A DNA stretch of 64,000 nt from Limanda limanda (lineage: Eukaryota; Chordata; Actinopteri; Pleuronectiformes; Pleuronectidae), in contig NW_026870445.1 of NCBI RefSeq assembly GCF_963576545.1, positions 1 through 64,000 on the forward strand. Direction: 5' to 3'. The notes beneath the pieces are model-generated. The model was given only the letters and a program-made list of their open reading frames with translations. It was not told the DNA's origin and ran no database searches. Shown in pieces: positions 39,301-52,800 of the stretch. The position numbers and the translations under genes are program-made. Each line of letters begins with the position of its first letter. The stretch's first letter is position 1.

Positions 39301-40152
39301 TGGACTAATTTGGGTCCTGCGGATCGATTGGTACCATCCCCGAGCTTGTACGACCTTCGGAAGAGGTCGACCGACGAAATTCCCCCAAATCTGAGGAGAT
39401 ATTCTTGAATAACTTTTTTTGTGAAGGTCGGAGAGACTTGCAAGTAGGCTCTACCCCCACTAAATGGGGTTGCGCGCATCGATCGGTACCATCCTTGAGC
39501 TTCTCCGACTTTCGGAAGGGTTAGGGTTAGGGTTAGGGATGAAAGCACATAGGAGAAAGAGATATTCTTGAATAACTTTTTTTGTGAAGGTCGGAGAGAC
39601 TTGCAAGTAGGCTTTACCCCCACTAAATGGGGTAGCGCGCATCGATCGGTACCATCCTTGAGCTTCTCCGACTTTCGGAAGGGTTAGGGTTAGGGTTAGG
39701 GATGAAAGCACATAGGAGAAAGAGATATTCTTGAATAACTTTTTTTGTGAAGGTCGGAGAGACTTGGAAAGTGGTTGCATCTGGACTAATTTGGGTCCTG
39801 CGGATCGATTGGTACCATCCCCGAGCTTGTACGACCTTCGGAAGAGGTCGACCGACGAAATTCCCCCAAATCTGAGGAGATATTCTTGAATAACTTTTTT
39901 TGTGAAGGTCGGAGAGACTTGCAAGTAGGCTCTACCCCCACTAAATGGGGTTGCGCGCATCGATCGGTACCATCCTTGAGCTTCTCCGACTTTCGGAAGG
40001 GTTAGGGTTAGGGTTAGGGATGAAAGCACATAGGAGAAAGAGATATTCTTGAATAACTTTTTTTGTGAAGGTCGGAGAGACTTGCAAGTAGGCTTTACCC
40101 CCACTAAATGGGGTAGCGCGCATCGATCGGTACCATCCTTGAGCTTCTCCGA
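36324..40152 (+). repeat. Higher-order copy H4 (3829 bp) with internal 481 bp duplication
   Basis: Unit order is L S L2 S L S3 L2 S L S L S. Compared with H3 it has one additional 481 bp pair: the L unit with GGGTCTTGCGG and the T9 S unit occur at 37110/37428 and again at 37591/37909. The length difference from H3 is exactly 481 bp. Confidence 0.9.
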
Positions 40153-42389
40153 CTTTCGGAAGGGTTAGGGTTAGGGATGAAAGCCATAGGAGAAAGAGAT
40201 ATTCTTGAATAACTTTTTTTGTGAAGGTCGGAGAGACTTGGAAAGTGGTTGCATCTGGACTAATTTGGGTCCTGCGGATCGATTGGTACCATCCCCGAGC
40301 TTGTACGACCTTCGGAAGAGGTCGACCGACGAAATTCCCCCAAATCTGAGGAGATATTCTTGAATAACTTTTTTTGTGAAGGTCGGAGAGACTTGCAAGT
40401 AGGCTCTACCCCCACTAAATGGGGTAGCCCGCATCGATCGGTACCATCCTTGAGCTTCTCCGACTTTCGGAAGGGTTAGGGTTAGGGATGAAAGCACATA
40501 GGAGAAAGAGATATTCTTGAATAACTTTTTTTGTGAAGGTCGGAGAGACTTGCAAGTAGGCTCTACCCCCACTAAATGGGGTAGCGCACATCGGTCGGTA
40601 CCATCTTTGAGCTTCTCCGACTTTCGGAAGGGTTAGGGTTAGGGTTAGGGATGAAAGCACATAGGAGAAAGAGATATTCTTGAATAACTTTTTTTGTGAA
40701 GGTCGGAGAGACTTGGAAAGTGGTTGCATCTGGACTAATTTGGGTCCTGCGGATCGATTGGTACCATCCCCGAGCTTGTACGACCTTCGGAAGAGGTCGA
40801 CCGACGAAATTCCCCCAAATCTGAGGAGATATTCTTGAATAACTTTTTTTGTGAAGGTCGGAGAGACTTGCAAGTAGGCTCTACCCCCACTAAATGGGGT
40901 AGCGCGCATCGATCGGTACCATCCTTGAGCTTCTCCGACTTTCGGAAGGGTTAGGGTTAGGGTTAGGGATGAAAGCACATAGGAGAAAGAGATATTCTTG
41001 AATAACTTTTTTTGTGAAGGTCGGAGAGACTTGGAAAGTGGTTGCATCTGGACTAATTTGGGTCTTGCGGATCGATTGGTACCATCCCCGAGCTTGTACG
41101 ACCTTCGGAAGAGGTCGACCGACGAAATTCCCCCAAATCTGAGGAGATATTCTTGAATAACTTTTTTTGTGAAGGTCGGAGAGACTTGCAAGTAGGCTCT
41201 ACCCCCACTAAATGGGGTTGCGCGCATCGATCAGTACCATCCTTGAGCTTCTCCGACTTTCGGAAGGGTTAGGGTTAGGGTTAGGGATGAAAGCACATAG
41301 GAGAAAGAGATATTCTTGAATAACTTTTTTTTTGAAGGTCGGAGAGACTTGCAAGTAGGCTCTACCCCCACTAAATGGGGTAGCGCGCATCGATCGGTAC
41401 CATCCTTGAGCTTCTCCGACTTTCGGAAGGGTTAGGGTTAGGGTTAGGGATGAAAGCACATAGGAGAAAGAGATATTCTTGAATAACTTTTTTTGTGAAG
41501 GTCGGAGAGACTTGGAAAGTGGTTGCATCTGGACTAATTTGGGTCTTGCGGATCGATTGGTACCATCCCCGAGCTTGTACGACCTTCGGAAGAGGTCGAC
41601 CGACGAAATTCCCCCAAATCTGAGGAGATATTCTTGAATAACTTTTTTTGTGAAGGTCGGAGAGACTTGCAAGTAGGCTCTACCCCCACTAAATGGGGTT
41701 GCGCGCATCGATCAGTACCATCCTTGAGCTTCTCCGACTTTCGGAAGGGTTAGGGTTAGGGTTAGGGATGAAAGCACATAGGAGAAAGAGATATTCTTGA
41801 ATAACTTTTTTTTTGAAGGTCGGAGAGACTTGCAAGTAGGCTCTACCCCCACTAAATGGGGTAGCGCGCATCGATCGGTACCATCTTTGAGCTTCTCCGA
41901 CTTTCGGAAGGGTTAGGGTTAGGGTTAGGGATGAAAGCACATAGGAGAAAGAGATATTCTTGAATAACTTTTTTTGTGAAGGTCGGAGAGACTTGCAAGT
42001 AGGCTCTACCCCCACTAAATGGGGTAGCGCGCATCGATCGGTACCATCCTTGAGCTTCTCCGACTTTCGGAAGGGTTAGGGTTAGGGTTAGGGATGAAAG
42101 CACATAGGAGAAAGAGATATTCTTGAATAACTTTTTTTGTGAAGGTCGGAGAGACTTGAAAGTAGGCTCTACCCCCACTAAATGGGGTAGCGCGCATCGA
42201 TCGGTACCATCCTTGAGCTTCTCCGACTTTCGGAAGGGTTAGGGTTAGGGTTAGGGATGAAAGCACATAGGAGAAAGAGATATTCTTGAATAACTTTTTT
42301 TTTGAAGGTCGGAGAGACTTGCAAGTAGGCTCTACCCCCACTAAATGGGGTAGCGCGCATCGATCGGTACCATCCTTGAGCTTCTCCGA
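40153..42389 (+). repeat. Higher-order copy H5 (2237 bp), internally deleted
   Basis: Unit order is L S L2 S L S4. It has the 481 bp duplication of H4. After the CTTGAAAGTAGG S unit (42064) it goes straight to a T9 S unit (42227) and then to the start of H6, so the L2 S L S L S part is missing. It is best explained as a deletion by out-of-register exchange between S units. Confidence 0.87.
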
Positions 42390-45093
42390 CTTTCGGAAGG
42401 GTTAGGGTTAGGGATGAAAGCCATAGGAGAAAGAGATATTCTTGAATAACTTTTTTTGTGAAGGTCGGAGAGACTTGGAAAGTGGTTGCATCTGGACTAA
42501 TTTGGGTCCTGCGGATCGATTGGTACCATCCCCGAGCTTGTACGACCTTCGGAAGAGGTCGACCGACGAAATTCCCCCAAATCTGAGGAGATATTCTTGA
42601 ATAACTTTTTTTGTGAAGGTCGGAGAGACTTGCAAGTAGGCTCTACCCCCACTAAATGGGGTAGCCCGCATCGATCGGTACCATCCTTGAGCTTCTCCGA
42701 CTTTCGGAAGGGTTAGGGTTAGGGATGAAAGCACATAGGAGAAAGAGATATTCTTGAATAACTTTTTTTGTGAAGGTCGGAGAGACTTGCAAGTAGGCTC
42801 TACCCCCACTAAATGGGGTAGCGCACATCGGTCGGTACCATCTTTGAGCTTCTCCGACTTTCGGAAGGGTTAGGGTTAGGGTTAGGGATGAAAGCACATA
42901 GGAGAAAGAGATATTCTTGAATAACTTTTTTTGTGAAGGTCGGAGAGACTTGGAAAGTGGTTGCATCTGGACTAATTTGGGTCCTGCGGATCGATTGGTA
43001 CCATCCCCGAGCTTGTACGACCTTCGGAAGAGGTCGACCGACGAAATTCCCCCAAATCTGAGGAGATATTCTTGAATAACTTTTTTTGTGAAGGTCGGAG
43101 AGACTTGCAAGTAGGCTCTACCCCCACTAAATGGGGTAGCGCGCATCGATCGGTACCATCCTTGAGCTTCTCCGACTTTCGGAAGGGTTAGGGTTAGGGT
43201 TAGGGATGAAAGCACATAGGAGAAAGAGATATTCTTGAATAACTTTTTTTGTGAAGGTCGGAGAGACTTGGAAAGTGGTTGCATCTGGACTAATTTGGGT
43301 CTTGCGGATCGATTGGTACCATCCCCGAGCTTGTACGACCTTCGGAAGAGGTCGACCGACGAAATTCCCCCAAATCTGAGGAGATATTCTTGAATAACTT
43401 TTTTTGTGAAGGTCGGAGAGACTTGCAAGTAGGCTCTACCCCCACTAAATGGGGTTGCGCGCATCGATCAGTACCATCCTTGAGCTTCTCCGACTTTCGG
43501 AAGGGTTAGGGTTAGGGTTAGGGATGAAAGCACATAGGAGAAAGAGATATTCTTGAATAACTTTTTTTTTGAAGGTCGGAGAGACTTGCAAGTAGGCTCT
43601 ACCCCCACTAAATGGGGTAGCGCGCATCGATCGGTACCATCCTTGAGCTTCTCCGACTTTCGGAAGGGTTAGGGTTAGGGTTAGGGATGAAAGCACATAG
43701 GAGAAAGAGATATTCTTGAATAACTTTTTTTGTGAAGGTCGGAGAGACTTGGAAAGTGGTTGCATCTGGACTAATTTGGGTCTTGCGGATCGATTGGTAC
43801 CATCCCCGAGCTTGTACGACCTTCGGAAGAGGTCGACCGACGAAATTCCCCCAAATCTGAGGAGATATTCTTGAATAACTTTTTTTGTGAAGGTCGGAGA
43901 GACTTGCAAGTAGGCTCTACCCCCACTAAATGGGGTTGCGCGCATCGATCAGTACCATCCTTGAGCTTCTCCGACTTTCGGAAGGGTTAGGGTTAGGGTT
44001 AGGGATGAAAGCACATAGGAGAAAGAGATATTCTTGAATAACTTTTTTTTTGAAGGTCGGAGAGACTTGCAAGTAGGCTCTACCCCCACTAAATGGGGTA
44101 GCGCGCATCGATCGGTACCATCTTTGAGCTTCTCCGACTTTCGGAAGGGTTAGGGTTAGGGTTAGGGATGAAAGCACATAGGAGAAAGAGATATTCTTGA
44201 ATAACTTTTTTTGTGAAGGTCGGAGAGACTTGCAAGTAGGCTCTACCCCCACTAAATGGGGTAGCGCGCATCGATCGGTACCATCCTTGAGCTTCTCCGA
44301 CTTTCGGAAGGGTTAGGGTTAGGGTTAGGGATGAAAGCACATAGGAGAAAGAGATATTCTTGAATAACTTTTTTTGTGAAGGTCGGAGAGACTTGAAAGT
44401 AGGCTCTACCCCCACTAAATGGGGTAGCGCGCATCGATCGGTACCATCCTTGAGCTTCTCCGACTTTCGGAAGGGTTAGGGTTAGGGTTAGGGATGAAAG
44501 CACATAGGAGAAAGAGATATTCTTGAATAACTTTTTTTGTGAAGGTCGGAGAGACTTGGAAAGTGGTTGCATCTGGACTAATTTGGGTCCTGCGGATCGA
44601 TTGGTACCATCCCCGAGCTTGTACGACCTTCGGAAGAGGTCGACCGACGAAATTCCCCCAAATCTGAGGAGATATTCTTGAATAACTTTTTTTGTGAAGG
44701 TCGGAGAGACTTGCAAGTAGGCTCTACCCCCACTAAATGGGGTAGCGCGCATCGATCGGTACCATCCTTGAGCTTCTCCGACTTTCTGAAGGGTTAGGGT
44801 TAGGGATGAAAGCACATAGGAGAAAGAGATATTCTTGAATAACTTTTTTTGTGAAGGTCGGAGAGACTTGGAAAGTGGTTGCATCTGGACTAATTTGGGT
44901 CCTGCGGATCGATTGGTACCATCCCCGAGCTTGTACGACCTTCGGAAGAGGTCGACCGACGAAATTCCCCCAAATCTGAGGAGATATTCTTGAATAACTT
45001 TTTTTGTGAAGGTCGGAGAGACTTGCAAGTAGGCTCTACCCCCACTAAATGGGGTTGCGCGCATCGATCGGTACCATCCTTGAGCTTCTCCGA
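42390..45093 (+). repeat. Higher-order copy H6, running into the S-L alternation
   Basis: Unit order is L S L2 S L S3 L2, with the H4-type 481 bp duplication and the GCCATAGG opening unit. It is the last unit of that opening type in the window. Its end passes without a break into the S-L alternation at 45094, which may be an expansion of the S-L pairs that close H3 and H4. Confidence 0.85.
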
Positions 45094-45731
45094 CTTTCGG
45101 AAGGGTTAGGGTTAGGGTTAGGGATGAAAGCACATAGGAGAAAGAGATATTCTTGAATAACTTTTTTTGTGAAGGTCGGAGAGACTTGCAAGTAGGCTTT
45201 ACCCCCACTAAATGGGGTAGCGCGCATCGATCGGTACCATCCTTGAGCTTCTCCGACTTTCGGAAGGGTTAGGGTTAGGGTTAGGGATGAAAGCACATAG
45301 GAGAAAGAGATATTCTTGAATAACTTTTTTTGTGAAGGTCGGAGAGACTTGGAAAGTGGTTGCATCTGGACTAATTTGGGTCCTGCGGATCGATTGGTAC
45401 CATCCCCGAGCTTGTACGACCTTCGGAAGAGGTCGACCGACGAAATTCCCCCAAATCTGAGGAGATATTCTTGAATAACTTTTTTTGTGAAGGTCGGAGA
45501 GACTTGCAAGTAGGCTCTACCCCCACTAAATGGGGTAGCGCGCATCGATCGGTACCATCCTTGAGCTTCTCCGACTTTCGGAAGGGTTAGGGTTAGGGAT
45601 GAAAGCACATAGGAGAAAGAGATATTCTTGAATAACTTTTTTTGTGAAGGTCGGAGAGACTTGCAAGTAGGCTTTACCCCCACTAAATGGGGTAGCGCGC
45701 ATCGATCGGTACCATCCTTGAGCTTCTCCGA

Positions 45732-46049
45732 CTTTCGGAAGGGTTAGGGTTAGGGTTAGGGATGAAAGCACATAGGAGAAAGAGATATTCTTGAATAACT
45801 TTTTTTGTGAAGGTCGGAGAGACTTGGAAAGTGGTTGCATCTGGACTAATTTGGGTCCTGCGGATCGATTGGTACCATCCTTGAGCTTGTACGACCTTCG
45901 GAAGAGGTCGACCGACGAAATTCCCCCAAATCTGAGGAGATATTCTTGAATAACTTTTTTTGTGAAGGTCGGAGAGACTTGCAAGTAGGCTCTACCCCCA
46001 CTAAATGGGGTTGCGCGCATCGATCGGTACCATCCTTGAGCTTCTCCGA
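45732..46049 (+). repeat. L unit with R1-like patch in R2
   Basis: R2 here reads CCATCCTTGAGCTTGTACG instead of the usual CCATCCCCGAGCTTGTACG. The two changed bases (45881-45882) match R1. A short conversion tract or two substitutions could explain it. The later R2 and L2 sequence is normal. Confidence 0.75.
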
Positions 46050-48144
46050 CTTTCGGAAGGGTTAGGGTTAGGGTTAGGGATGAAAGCACATAGGAGAAAG
46101 AGATATTCTTGAATAACTTTTTTTGTGAAGGTCGGAGAGACTTGCAAGTAGGCTCTACCCCCACTAAATGGGGTAGCGCGCATCGATCGGTACCATCCTT
46201 GAGCTTCTCCGACTTTCGGAAGGGTTAGGGTTAGGGTTAGGGATGAAAGCACATAGGAGAAAGAGATATTCTTGAATAACTTTTTTTGTGAAGGTCGGAG
46301 AGACTTGGAAAGTGGTTGCATCTGGACTAATTTGGGTCCTGCGGATCGATTGGTACCATCCCCGAGCTTGTACGACCTTCGGAAGAGGTCGACCGACGAA
46401 ATTCCCCCAAATCTGAGGAGATATTCTTGAATAACTTTTTTTGTGAAGGTCGGAGAGACTTGCAAGTAGGCTCTACCCCCACTAAATGGGGTTGCGCGCA
46501 TCGATCAGTACCATCCTTGAGCTTCTCCGACTTTCGGAAGGGTTAGGGTTAGGGTTAGGGATGAAAGCACATAGGAGAAAGAGATATTCTTGAATAACTT
46601 TTTTTGTGAAGGTCGGAGAGACTTGCAAGTAGGCTCTACCCCCACTAAATGGGGTAGCGCGCATCGATCGGTACCATCCTTGAGCTTCTCCGACTTTCGG
46701 AAGGGTTAGGGTTAGGGTTAGGGATGAAAGCACATAGGAGAAAGAGATATTCTTGAATAACTTTTTTTTGAAGGTCGGAGAGACTTGGAAAGTGGTTGCA
46801 TCTGGACTAATTTGGGTCCTGCGGATCGATTGGTACCATCCCCGAGCTTGTACGACCTTCGGAAGAGGTCGACCGACGAAATTCCCCCAAATCTGAGGAG
46901 ATATTCTTGAATAACTTTTTTTGTGAAGGTCGGAGAGACTTGCAAGTAGGCTCTACCCCCACTAAATGGGGTTGCGCGCATCGATCGGTACCATCCTTGA
47001 GCTTCTCCGACTTTCGGAAGGGTTAGGGTTAGGGTTAGGGATGAAAGCACATAGGAGAAAGAGATATTCTTGAATAACTTTTTTTGTGAAGGTCGGAGAG
47101 ACTTGCAAGTAGGCTCTACCCCCACTAAATGGGGTAGCGCGCATCGATCGGTACCATCCTTGAGCTTCTCCGACTTTCGGAAGGGTTAGGGTTAGGGTTA
47201 GGGATGAAAGCACATAGGAGAAAGAGATATTCTTGAATAACTTTTTTTGTGAAGGTCGGAGAGACTTGGAAAGTGGTTGCATCTGGACTAATTTGGGTCC
47301 TGCGGATCGATTGGTACCATCCCCGAGCTTGTACGACCTTCGGAAGAGGTCGACCGACGAAATTCCCCCAAATCTGAGGAGATATTCTTGAATAACTTTT
47401 TTTGTGAAGGTCGGAGAGACTTGCAAGTAGGCTCTACCCCCACTAAATGGGGTTGCGCGCATCGATCGGTACCATCCTTGAGCTTCTCCGACTTTCGGAA
47501 GGGTTAGGGTTAGGGTTAGGGATGAAAGCACATAGGAGAAAGAGATATTCTTGAATAACTTTTTTTGTGAAGGTCGGAGAGACTTGCAAGTAGGCTCTAC
47601 CCCCACTAAATGGGGTAGCGCGCATCGATCGGTACCATCCTTGAGCTTCTCCGACTTTCGGAAGGGTTAGGGTTAGGGTTAGGGATGAAAGCACATAGGA
47701 GAAAGAGATATTCTTGAATAACTTTTTTTGTGAAGGTCGGAGAGACTTGAAAAGTGGTTGCATCTGGACTAATTTGGGTCCTGCGGATCGATTGGTACCA
47801 TCCCCGAGCTTGTACGACCTTCGGAAGAGGTCGACCGACGAAATTCCCCCAAATCTGAGGAGATATTCTTGAATAACTTTTTTTGTGAAGGTCGGAGAGA
47901 CTTGCAAGTAGGCTCTACCCCCACTAAATGGGGTAGCGCGCATCGATCGGTACCATCCTTGAGCTTCTCCGACTTTCGGAAGGGTTAGGGTTAGGGTTAG
48001 GGATGAAAGCACATAGGAGAAAGAGATATTCTTGAATAACTTTTTTTGTGAAGGTCGGAGAGACTTGCAAGTAGGCTCTACCCCCACTAAATGGGGTAGC
48101 GCGCATCGATCGGTACCATCCTTGAGCTTCTCCGACTTTCGGAA

Positions 48145-48165
48145 GGGTTAGTGTTAGGGTTAGGG
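48145..48165 (+). repeat. Telomere-type block interrupted by GTTAGTGTTA
   Basis: The second G-run is changed to GTG, leaving three intact runs in a full-length block. The same change occurs at 49908-49928 and 52781-52801, each in an L unit. It marks related higher-order segments in the right part of the array. Confidence 0.92.
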
Positions 48166-49735
48166 ATGAAAGCACATAGGAGAAAGAGATATTCTTGAAT
48201 AACTTTTTTTGTGAAGGTCGGAGAGACTTGGAAAGTGGTTGCATCTGGACTAATTTGGGTCCTGCGGATCGATTGGTACCATCCCCGAGCTTGTACGACC
48301 TTCGGAAGAGGTCGACCGACGAAATTCCCCCAAATCTGAGGAGATATTCTTGAATAACTTTTTTTGTGAAGGTCGGAGAGACTTGCAAGTAGGCTCTACC
48401 CCCACTAAATAGGGTTGCGCGCATCGATCGGTACCATTCTTGAGCTTCTCCGACTTTCGGAAGGGTTAGGGTTAGGGTTAGGGATGAAAGCACATAGGAG
48501 AAAGAGATATTCTTGAATAACTTTTTTTGTGAAGGTCGGAGAGACTTGCAAGTAGGCTCTACCCCCACTAAATGGGGTAGCGCGCATCGATCGGTACCAT
48601 CCTTGAGCTTCTCCGACTTTCGGAAGGGTTAGGGTTAGGGTTAGGGATGAAAGCACATAGGAGAAAGAGATATTCTTGAATAACTTTTTTTGTGAAGGTC
48701 GGAGAGACTTGAAAAGTGGTTGCATCTGGACTAATTTGGGTCCTGCGGATCGATTGGTACCATCCCCGAGCTTGTACGACCTTCGGAAGAGGTCGACCGA
48801 CGAAATTCCCCCAAATCTGAGGAGATATTCTTGAATAACTTTTTTTGTGAAGGTCGGAGAGACTTGCAAGTAGGCTCTACCCCCACTAAATGGGGTTGCG
48901 CGCATCGATCAGTACCATCCTTGAGCTTCTCCGACTTTCGGAAGGGTTAGGGTTAGGGTTAGGGATGAAAGCACATAGGAGAAAGAGATATTCTTGAATA
49001 ACTTTTTTTGTGAAGGTCGGAGAGACTTGGAAAGTGGTTGCATCTGGACTAATTTGGGTCCTGCAGATCGATTGGTACCATCCCCGAGCTTGTACGACCT
49101 TCGGAAGAGGTCGACCGACGAAATTCCCCCAAATCTGAGGAGATATTCTTGAATAACTTTTTTTGTGAAGGTCGGAGAGACTTGCAAGTAGGCTCTACCC
49201 CCACTAAATGGGGTTGCGCGCATCGATCAGTACCATCCTTGAGCTTCTCCGACTTTCGGAAGGGTTAGGGTTAGGGTTAGGGATGAAAGCACATAGGAGA
49301 AAGAGATATTCTTGAATAACTTTTTTTGTGAAGGTCGGAGAGACTTGCAAGTAGGCTCTACCCCCACTAAATGGGGTAGCGCGCATCGATCGGTACCATC
49401 CTTGAGCTTCTCCGACTTTCGGAAGGGTTAGGGTTAGGGTTAGGGATGAAAGCACATAGGAGAAAGAGATATTCTTGAATAACTTTTTTTGTGAAGGTCG
49501 GAGAGACTTGCAAGTAGGCTCTACCCCCACTAAATGGGGTAGCGCGCATCGATCGGTACCATCCTTGAGCTTCTCCGACTTTCGGAAGGGTTAGGGTTAG
49601 GGATGAAAGCACATAGGAGAAAGAGATATTCTTGAATAACTTTTTTTGTGAAGGTCGGAGAGACTTGCAAGTAGGCTCTACCCCCACTAAATGGGGTAGC
49701 GCGCATCGATCGGTACCATCCTTGAGCTTCTCCGA

Positions 49736-49898
49736 CTTTCGGAAGGGTTAGGGTTAGGGTTAGGGATGAAAGCACATAGGAGAAAGAGATATTCTTGAAT
49801 AACTTTTTTTGTGAAGGTCGGAGAGACTTGGAAAGTGGTTGCATCTGGACTAATTTGGGTCCTGCGGATCGATCGGTACCATCCTTGAGCTTCTCCGA
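49736..49898 (+). repeat. Unique hybrid unit L1-R2 with R1 end (163 bp)
   Basis: The unit starts as L and enters R2 (GAAAGTGGTTGCATCTGG), but from GGATCGATCGG onward it has the R1 ending CCTTGAGCTTCTCCGA and is followed directly by the next L unit without L2. The last R2-specific base is 49867 and the first R1-specific base is 49874, so the switch lies in the shared ATCGAT at 49868-49873. It is the only R2 in the window not followed by L2. It is most likely a homologous exchange or conversion between the two right-half types. Confidence 0.93.
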
Positions 49899-52800
49899 CT
49901 TTCGGAAGGGTTAGTGTTAGGGTTAGGGATGAAAGCACATAGGAGAAAGAGATATTCTTGAATAACTTTTTTTGTGAAGGTCGGAGAGACTTGGAAAGTG
50001 GTTGCATCTGGACTAATTTGGGTCCTGCGGATCGATTGGTACCATCCCCGAGCTTGTACGACCTTCGGAAGAGGTCGACCGACGAAATTCCCCCAAATCT
50101 GAGGAGATATTCTTGAATAACTTTTTTTGTGAAGGTCGGAGAGACTTGCAAGTAGGCTCTACCCCCACTAAATGGGGTTGCGCGCATCGATCGGTACCAT
50201 TCTTGAGCTTCTCCGACTTTCGGAAGGGTTAGGGTTAGGGTTAGGGATGAAAGCACATAGGAGAAAGAGATATTCTTGAATAACTTTTTTTGTGAAGGTC
50301 GGAGAGACTTGCAAGTAGGCTCTACCCCCACTAAATGGGGTAGCGCGCATCGATCGGTACCATCCTTGAGCTTCTCCGACTTTCGGAAGGGTTAGGGTTA
50401 GGGTTAGGGATGAAAGCACATAGGAGAAAGAGATATTCTTGAATAACTTTTTTTGTGAAGGTCGGAGAGACTTGAAAAGTGGTTGCATCTGGACTAATTT
50501 GGGTCCTGCGGATCGATTGGTACCATCCCCGAGCTTGTACGACCTTCGGAAGAGGTCGACCGACGAAATTCCCCCAAATCTGAGGAGATATTCTTGAATA
50601 ACTTTTTTTGTGAAGGTCGGAGAGACTTGCAAGTAGGCTCTACCCCCACTAAATGGGGTTGCGCGCATCGATCAGTACCATCCTTGAGCTTCTCCGACTT
50701 TCGGAAGGGTTAGGGTTAGGGTTAGGGATGAAAGCACATAGGAGAAAGAGATATTCTTGAATAACTTTTTTTGTGAAGGTCGGAGAGACTTGGAAAGTGG
50801 TTGCATCTGGACTAATTTGGGTCCTGCGGATCGATTGGTACCATCCCCGAGCTTGTACGACCTTCGGAAGAGGTCGACCGACGAAATTCCCCCAAATCTG
50901 AGGAGATATTCTTGAATAACTTTTTTTGTGAAGGTCGGAGAGACTTGCAAGTAGGCTCTACCCCCACTAAATGGGGTTGCGCGCATCGATCAGTACCATC
51001 CTTGAGCTTCTCCGACTTTCGGAAGGGTTAGGGTTAGGGATGAAAGCACATAGGAGAAAGAGATATTCTTGAATAACTTTTTTTGTGAAGGTCGGAGAGA
51101 CTTGCAAGTAGGCTCTACCCCCACTAAATGGGGTAGCGCGCATCGATCGGTACCATCCTTGAGCTTCTCCGACTTTCGGAAGGGTTAGGGTTAGGGTTAG
51201 GGATGAAAGCACATAGGAGAAAGAGATATTCTTGAATAACTTTTTTTGTGAAGGTCGGAGAGACTTGCAAGTAGGCTCTACCCCCACTAAATGGGGTAGC
51301 GCGCATCGATCGGTACCATCCTTGAGCTTCTCCGACTTTCGGAAGGGTTAGGGTTAGGGATGAAAGCACATAGGAGAAAGAGATATTCTTGAATAACTTT
51401 TTTTGTGAAGGTCGGAGAGACTTGCAAGTAGGCTCTACCCCCACTAAATGGGGTAGCGCGCATCGATCGGTACCATCCTTGAGCTTCTCCGACTTTCGGA
51501 AGGGTTAGGGTTAGGGTTAGGGATGAAAGCACATAGGAGAAAGAGATATTCTTGAATAACTTTTTTTGTGAAGGTCGGAGAGACTTGGAAAGTGGTTGCA
51601 TCTGGACTAATTTGGGTCCTGCGGATCGATTGGTACCATCCCCGAGCTTGTACGACCTTCGGAAGAGGTCGACCGACGAAATTCCCCCAAATCTGAGGAG
51701 ATATTCTTGAATAACTTTTTTTGTGAAGGTCGGAGAGACTTGCAAGTAGGCTCTACCCCCACTAAATGGGGTAGCGCGCATCGATCGGTACCATCCTTGA
51801 GCTTCTCCGACTTTCGGAAGGGTTAGGGTTAGGGTTAGGGATGAAAGCACATAGGAGAAAGAGATATTCTTGAATAACTTTTTTTTGAAGGTCGGAGAGA
51901 CTTGGAAAGTGGTTGCATCTGGACTAATTTGGGTCCTGCGGATCGATTGGTACCATCCCCGAGCTTGTACGACCTTCGGAAGAGGTCGACCGACGAAATT
52001 CCCCCAAATCTGAGGAGATATTCTTGAATAACTTTTTTTGTGAAGGTCGGAGAGACTTGCAAGTAGGCTCTACCCCCACTAAATGGGGTTGCGCGCATCG
52101 ATCGGTACCATCCTTGAGCTTCTCCGACTTTCGGAAGGGTTAGGGTTAGGGTTAGGGATGAAAGCACATAGGAGAAAGAGATATTCTTGAATAACTTTTT
52201 TTGTGAAGGTCGGAGAGACTTGCAAGTAGGCTCTACCCCCACTAAATGGGGTAGCGCGCATCGATCGGTACCATCCTTGAGCTTCTCCGACTTTCGGAAG
52301 GGTTAGGGTTAGGGTTAGGGATGAAAGCACATAGGAGAAAGAGATATTCTTGAATAACTTTTTTTGTGAAGGTCGGAGAGACTTGAAAAGTGGTTGCATC
52401 TGGACTAATTTGGGTCCTGCGGATCGATTGGTACCATCCCCGAGCTTGTACGACCTTCGGAAGAGGTCGACCGACGAAATTCCCCCAAATCTGAGGAGAT
52501 ATTCTTGAATAACTTTTTTTGTGAAGGTCGGAGAGACTTGCAAGTAGGCTCTACCCCCACTAAATGGGGTAGCGCGCATCGATCGGTACCATCCTTGAGC
52601 TTCTCCGACTTTCGGAAGGGTTAGGGTTAGGGTTAGGGATGAAAGCACATAGGAGAAAGAGATATTCTTGAATAACTTTTTTTGTGAAGGTCGGAGAGAC
52701 TTGCAAGTAGGCTCTACCCCCACTAAATGGGGTAGCGCGCATCGATCGGTACCATCCTTGAGCTTCTCCGACTTTCGGAAGGGTTAGTGTTAGGGTTAGG

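Larger units (their letters stand above)
45094..48934 (+). repeat. Eight S-L pairs, 481 bp period
   Basis: S and L alternate strictly eight times. This is the simplest higher-order repeat in the window and the longest run with period 481. Marker changes within it include a 157 bp S (45575), an L with CCTTGAGCTTGT instead of CCCCGAGCTTGT (45732), an L lacking GT after the T-tract (46694), an L with CTTGAAAAGTGG (47655) and an interrupted telomere block (48136). Confidence 0.9.

Noticed and set aside
44252..45208. 318-codon minus-strand open frame as a gene
   Set aside because: It is made entirely of satellite units. S units and single-base homopolymer changes break the frame at random, peptide segments recur in several frames, and the termini depend on one G/A variant. 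There is no sign of selection for coding.
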